From Rossellomorea aquimaris (GTDB lineage Bacteria > Bacillota > Bacilli > Bacillales > Bacillaceae_B), in NCBI RefSeq assembly GCF_000935355.1, contig NZ_JXZC01000001.1:868001-932000 (forward strand): a stretch of DNA of 64,000 nucleotides, written 5' to 3'. Of this stretch, positions 59,723-64,000 are shown piece after piece; position 1 is the stretch's first letter, and the number at the start of each line of letters is the position of its first letter. The translations under genes were made by a program, and so were the position numbers. Under the pieces are notes generated by a model. That model made no database searches, was not told the DNA's origin, and saw only the letters and a program-made list of their open reading frames with translations.

Positions 59723-61639
59723 TTATTCCGATAGATACACCCTTACTTTTGAACCTTGCTTGATCTTCACCCCCGGATCAGGAGATTGACTAACCACTTT
59801 ATCCCCGGTTCCACTTATATCCAAATCAAGATTAACAAGCTGCTCCTGTAACTCTTTTTTTGTTAATCCAACCAAGTCAGGGGTTTCAATCAATGGAATA
59901 TCGGTCCAAGTCATCTCTTTCTCAATTTGACCTTTACGCTTAGGGACTCCCATCGCCTCTAAACTATCGCCAATGATACTTCCTCCGATCGGGGCTGCTA
60001 CGACTCCACCGAATTGAATCGTGCCTTTAGGGTTATCAACAGCCACGTATACAACAATTTCAGGATCATCCGCAGGCGCAACTCCCATAAAGGAAACGAT
60101 GTGATTATTTTCTAAGTATTTACCATCCTTAGCTTTTTGAGCGGTTCCCGTTTTCCCGCCTACACGATAACCATCTACATAAGCTTTCTTACCGCTTCCT
60201 TTTGCTACAACACTTTCCAATGCTTCACGGATTTGTTTAGATGTTTCTTCTGAAATGACCCTCTTTTTCATTTGTGGTGTCTTCCTCATCACCACTTCCC
60301 CTGTGGAAGGATCAACCAGCTCTTTTGCGATGTACGGTTGATACAGTATCCCACCATTTACGGCTGCTGATACAGCTGCAACCTGTTGAATCGGCGTTAC
60401 GGCCACCCCCTGACCGAAGGCAGTCGTCGCTTGTTCAACAGGACCGACTCTATCTATATTAAAGAGAATTCCTTTCCCCTCCCCTTGAAGGTCGATTCCG
60501 GTCTTTTGCCCAAATCCAAAATCATGTATATAGCTGAATAGTTTTTCTTTACCTAATCTCTCACCTAACTCGACAAATCCCGGATTACATGAATTTTGGA
60601 CCACTTCCAAAAATGTTTGGGTTCCATGTCCTCCCCGCTTCCAACAATGAAGAGTGGATCCGGCAACTTCAACATGGCCTGAATCGTGGAATTTTTCTTT
60701 ATAAAGGTCCACCTTATTTTCCTCCAGCGCTGCGGCAAGAGTAATGATTTTAAACGTTGAACCAGGTTCATAGGTGCTCCAAATCGGTAAATTCCGGTTG
60801 TATATCTCTTGGGGTACATTCTGAAAATTCGCCGGGTCAAAAGTAGGACGGCTTGACATTGCCAATATTTCCCCGTTTTTAGGATTCATGGCAATTGCGA
60901 TAATCCCATCAGGATTGTAAGTGGCTTGTGCAATATCCAATTCACGCTCCACGATGGTTTGAACCTTCGAATCGATCGTCAGCTTTAAATCCAGGCCATT
61001 TTCAGGCTTCTCAAAGTCATCTGCCATGTCAGGCATTCTTTTCCCTTTGGCATCTGAGAAAAATTTCACATATCCCTTATCCCCACTAAGCTCCTCATCA
61101 TATGAAAGTTCAAGCCCCATCAACCCCTGATTATCAATCCCTGCAAAACCAAGTACATGGGATAGATAACTGCCATATGGATAATAGCGCTTAGAATCTT
61201 CTCCTAAGTAAACCCCTTTTAAATTAAGATCCCTGACCTCTTTCGCTTTTTCATATGAGATCTTTCTAGCTTCTTTAATCAGCACCATATTTGCCCTCTG
61301 CGTAACATATTTATATGCAGATTCTACTGAAATATTAAGAACAGCCGCCAGTTTATCCGCCGTTCCCTGAGGATCAGTGATTTGTCTCGGAACGACAAAT
61401 ATCGTCGGGGCACTCTGGTTTCCAGCTAATTCTACCCCATTTCGGTCTACTATTTTCCCTCTCTCCGGTTGAAATGGGATATTTCGACTCCAGGAATCCT
61501 TTGCTAAACCAGTAAGCCAGTCCCCTTTAAAAAACTGGACATACCCCAGCCTTATATCGATAATGGAGAAAATCAGGACTCCTACTACAAGCGCTACTGC
61601 TAACCTTTTCCTTACCGTTACATTGGATACTCTTTTCAC
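59723..61639 (-). CDS. spoVD: Sporulation-specific penicillin-binding protein SpoVD
   Basis: A 638-aa class B PBP, the transpeptidase that works with SpoVE in spore cortex synthesis. After a single membrane anchor (LAVALVVGVLIFSIIDIRLG, about 13-32) come the pedestal domain and the transpeptidase motifs STFK (in YEPGSTFKIITLAA), SCN (in VVQNSCNPGFVE) and KTG (in VGGKTGTAQ). One C-terminal PASTA domain follows (TPDLVGLTKKELQEQ). The start is GTG at 61639, eight bases after GGGGAGG, where homologues begin; the frame is open about 50 codons upstream but without similarity. Confidence 0.95.
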   Translation of the reverse strand: MKRVSNVTVRKRLAVALVVGVLIFSIIDIRLGYVQFFKGDWLTGLAKDSWSRNIPFQPERGKIVDRNGVELAGNQSAPTIFVVPRQITDPQGTADKLAAVLNISVESAYKYVTQRANMVLIKEARKISYEKAKEVRDLNLKGVYLGEDSKRYYPYGSYLSHVLGFAGIDNQGLMGLELSYDEELSGDKGYVKFFSDAKGKRMPDMADDFEKPENGLDLKLTIDSKVQTIVERELDIAQATYNPDGIIAIAMNPKNGEILAMSSRPTFDPANFQNVPQEIYNRNLPIWSTYEPGSTFKIITLAAALEENKVDLYKEKFHDSGHVEVAGSTLHCWKRGGHGTQTFLEVVQNSCNPGFVELGERLGKEKLFSYIHDFGFGQKTGIDLQGEGKGILFNIDRVGPVEQATTAFGQGVAVTPIQQVAAVSAAVNGGILYQPYIAKELVDPSTGEVVMRKTPQMKKRVISEETSKQIREALESVVAKGSGKKAYVDGYRVGGKTGTAQKAKDGKYLENNHIVSFMGVAPADDPEIVVYVAVDNPKGTIQFGGVVAAPIGGSIIGDSLEAMGVPKRKGQIEKEMTWTDIPLIETPDLVGLTKKELQEQLVNLDLDISGTGDKVVSQSPDPGVKIKQGSKVRVYLSE

Positions 61640-61670
61640 TAATGGAACCTCCCCTTCTATGGCTCGTTCC

Positions 61671-61699
61671 ATTATATGCTTGGACTTATTTGGGTATGT
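61671..61699 (-). promoter_or_regulatory. Putative SigE-type promoter of spoVD
   Basis: On the minus strand CATATAAT (61671-61678) matches the SigE -10 pattern CATACANT except one base; ACATACC (61693-61699) lies 14 bp upstream as a weak -35. SigE control of spoVD is established in B. subtilis. Confidence 0.45.
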
Positions 61700-61872
61700 T
61701 CGAAATCCATGAAAGGATGAGGGATGCTCTATCATCCACGTCAATTCAATCGTTTCAGCCCATAAGAAAAAGGGCGACTTTAATGTGAATGGCACTCGTC
61801 CCTAAATCGATTCCAAAGAAATCGATCCAGGTGCCCTCGAGTGAGTCACATACATAAGTCAGCCCTGTTTAT

Positions 61873-64000
61873 TTAGTTCAGTGGTGGTTCTTCCGTATTC
61901 TCGTCTTCATCTTGCTGTACCTGTTCTTCCGGAGTACTAAAATTAACCACTAGAGGCTCTTCTTTCTGCACTGGAACCCCCGGTTGAATATTTTGGCTGA
62001 CGGCGTAGCCGTTTCCAACCATATTGATCTTCAAACCTGCAAGATTCGCCACTTTAAAGACATCTCTTACAGACCATCCCTTCATATCAGGAATCGTGGT
62101 GTCTCCGTCTGTTTTGATTACAACCCTTTCCCCTTCGAGTATCGTACTGCCAGCTTTGGGCAGCTGCTTCTGGACCTCCGATCCGTTTCCGACAACAACG
62201 GGTGAAGCCCCTGCTTTTTTCAACTCTTCTTTAGCTTCTTCAACACTCATTTCTTTCGTATCAGGGAGAGACCGTTTTTTCAAACTCACTTTTTCCTGAG
62301 GTTTGATATTCAAGTATTTCAAGCTATTTTGCATCACGGGGTTGAACACAGCCGCTACGGGATCTGAACCGATTTCAGTCGGTTCTAATTCGGGTTGCTG
62401 AACACCTACATAGACGATTAGCTGTGGGTCGTCAGCAGGCGCCATACCCATGAATGAAAATAGATAATTTTCCTTTCCGTACATATACCTTCCCGTTTCT
62501 CGGTCAGGTATTTGGGCGGTACCTGATTTCCCTGCAACGCGATAGCCATCGATGGCAAAACGGGTACCTGTGCCATTCTCAGAGGTAACGGTTGATTCTA
62601 AGTATTCACGTACTTTTTCAGCAGATTCCTTCGTAATTGGGTTTCCGGCAACTTTTGGTTTTGTTTCTTCAACCACTTTATTCGTATTTGGATCTACTAT
62701 CTTCGAGATTACATAGGGTTGCATCATTTTCCCGTCGTTCGCAATGGCCGATTCAGCTTGAATCATTTGAAGCGGGGTAACGGTTGTTCCTTGCCCAAAG
62801 ATGGTGGTGTATTTTTCAATCGGGTAATGATAAAGGATAGATCCAGAAGCCTCATGTGGTAACCCCACACCTGTCGGTTCACCAAATCCAAAACTATTTA
62901 AATACCCTTCGAACTTCTTGAAACCAATTTTGTCCAATAAATTCGCAAATGCCACATTAGAAGATCTTTGAACGCCTTCTAAATATGAAATCGTCCCCCA
63001 ACCTTCTCCTCCATTATGATCCCGGATGGGATTAGGAACATTATCAACATAATACCTACCAGATTCATAGGCTTCATTCGGATTGAATTTTCCTTCATTT
63101 ACTGCAGCGGCCAATGAAAAAGCCTTCATCGTTGAACCCGGCTCAATTGTTTCCTCCACAATGAAGTTTGTCCAATTATCCAGTAGACCTTCTCTCGTGT
63201 CAGGATGAAAGGATGGTCTTTGAGACATGGCCAGTATCTTACCCGTTTTCGGATCTGATACGATCGCAAATATTTTCTTTGGTTTATATTTCTTTTGTAC
63301 TTCATTCATGGCTTCTTCTAGGAATGTTTGAATTTTCTTGTCAATTGTTAAATAAATATCTTTTCCATCTTGTGGTGATGTTACATGCTCATCTGCATTT
63401 GGCAATAAATATCCCCATACATCACTCTTATATTCCACTGACCCATCCTTGCCGCTTAACACATCATCAAAGCTTGCTTCTACACCCATTTTTCCGACGG
63501 TTTTGGTGTCACCGTTATCTGCAGTGGTTTTTTGCGCAAACCCAATAAGATGAGGCGCGAAAGAACCATTTGGATAAAATCGCTTTGCTTCTTTCCTGAA
63601 TGTGATTCCAGGTATGTTTTCTTCTTTAATCTCCAGCATCAATTGATGGGACAGGTCTCTGCCAGCAGATCCAAATTCCACTTGATACGGTCCATCTTGA
63701 TTAAGGCGTTCATAAATTTCGCTCTCCTTCATTTCAAGATATGGAGCCAGAGCCTTTGCTGTTTTCCTGGGATCTGTCACATGCTTAGGCTTTTTCGGGT
63801 CACTTGTGATGCTGGGATCTAAAATGGCTACGAGTGTATAGGCAGAAGTATCCTCTGCAATGACTTCTCCTTTCCCGTCAAAGATCGTTCCCCTGTGGGC
63901 TTCCAAAATGTGACTCTTTATATATTTTTTTGCCGCTTGTGATGCCAGGACCTTTCCTTCAGCTTCCCCGGTGACCTGAATCGTGACAAAGCGAACCATC
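61873..64000 (-). CDS. pbpB: Penicillin-binding protein 2B (septal class B PBP), 5' end outside the window
   Basis: Partial CDS: the 3' 709 codons are in the window and the N-terminal anchor lies beyond position 64000. The protein is the septal transpeptidase partner of FtsW. Motifs are STMK (in IEPGSTMKAFSLAA), SSN (in GVQRSSNVAFAN) and KSG (in AGKSGTAQIPDRETGRY, where KTG is more usual but KSG is common). Two C-terminal PASTA domains follow (MSVEEAKEELKKAGASPVVV and IPDMKGWSVRDVFKVANLAG), then an acidic tail. It lies upstream of spoVD, and ftsL and mraW are expected beyond the edge. Confidence 0.95.
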   Translation of the reverse strand, partial: MVRFVTIQVTGEAEGKVLASQAAKKYIKSHILEAHRGTIFDGKGEVIAEDTSAYTLVAILDPSITSDPKKPKHVTDPRKTAKALAPYLEMKESEIYERLNQDGPYQVEFGSAGRDLSHQLMLEIKEENIPGITFRKEAKRFYPNGSFAPHLIGFAQKTTADNGDTKTVGKMGVEASFDDVLSGKDGSVEYKSDVWGYLLPNADEHVTSPQDGKDIYLTIDKKIQTFLEEAMNEVQKKYKPKKIFAIVSDPKTGKILAMSQRPSFHPDTREGLLDNWTNFIVEETIEPGSTMKAFSLAAAVNEGKFNPNEAYESGRYYVDNVPNPIRDHNGGEGWGTISYLEGVQRSSNVAFANLLDKIGFKKFEGYLNSFGFGEPTGVGLPHEASGSILYHYPIEKYTTIFGQGTTVTPLQMIQAESAIANDGKMMQPYVISKIVDPNTNKVVEETKPKVAGNPITKESAEKVREYLESTVTSENGTGTRFAIDGYRVAGKSGTAQIPDRETGRYMYGKENYLFSFMGMAPADDPQLIVYVGVQQPELEPTEIGSDPVAAVFNPVMQNSLKYLNIKPQEKVSLKKRSLPDTKEMSVEEAKEELKKAGASPVVVGNGSEVQKQLPKAGSTILEGERVVIKTDGDTTIPDMKGWSVRDVFKVANLAGLKINMVGNGYAVSQNIQPGVPVQKEEPLVVNFSTPEEQVQQDEDENTEEPPLN

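Overview
The window is a chromosomal core segment of an endospore-forming, low-GC Gram-positive bacterium of the family Bacillaceae. SpoVM, SigE, SigG, SpoIIGA, SpoVD, SpoVE, SepF, DivIVA, RemA, PrkC/PrpC and three PyrR attenuators are all present, and gene order follows the Bacillus subtilis sda-to-pbpB region closely. Protein similarity recalled from memory suggests a Bacillus sensu lato such as the Rossellomorea group; this is an inference. Every gene but one (rqcH) lies on the minus strand. I see no prophage, insertion sequence, CRISPR array, tRNA or rRNA.

Layout on + strand coordinates (transcription mostly runs from high to low). 1-3.1 kb: serine dehydratase (sdaAB, sdaAA partial), fatty acid kinase fakA and its Asp23 partner. 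3.3-7 kb: rpmB, a 0.9 kb repeat-rich spacer, the 26-codon spoVM, thiN, rpe and rsgA. 7.1-18.9 kb: prkC/prpC, rsmB, fmt, def, priA, coaBC, rpoZ, gmk, remA and a yicC-type gene. 18.9-23.5 kb: a calcium-type P-ATPase, divergent from rqcH. 23.7-35.5 kb: the complete pyrimidine operon pyrR-P-B-C-AA-AB-K-D-F-E with a clear SigA promoter and three PyrR attenuators. 35.5-40.6 kb: rluD, lspA, a DksA/TraR-like gene and ileS behind an isoleucine T-box. 40.6-44.6 kb: divIVA, ylmH, ylmG, sepF, ylmE, pgeF and ylmC. 45-47.8 kb: sigG, sigE, spoIIGA. 48.2-64 kb: the division and cell-wall cluster ftsZ, ftsA, sbp, two DUF881 genes, divIB, spoVE, murD, mraY, a small Mur-like ORF, murE, spoVD and pbpB (cut by the window edge).

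The most unusual items are these. (1) A 135-aa ORF translationally coupled between murE and mraY looks like a free-standing N-terminal (UDP-substrate binding) domain of a Mur ligase without the ATPase part. (2) A family of about 120-bp dispersed repeats at 3.7-4.0, 44.8-45.0 and 47.9-48.15 kb has a conserved scaffold but unrelated stem sequences that remain self-complementary in each copy, so structure appears to be conserved rather than sequence. Copies end 3-6 bp from the stop codons of ftsZ and sigG. (3) murG and murB are missing from the division cluster and rlmN from the rsmB-prpC junction, each replaced by non-coding DNA. (4) Several promoters can be read directly: a spoIIG-type promoter with 22-bp spacing, a SigH-type promoter before ftsA, the pyr promoter and the ileS promoter.

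Functionally the window joins envelope growth (Mur enzymes, PBPs, Fts proteins), its Ser/Thr kinase signalling (PrkC/PrpC), early and late compartment sigma factors of sporulation, nucleotide synthesis and translation quality control. Several starts given here are shorter than the longest open frame because a strong ribosome binding site and family alignment place the start downstream.
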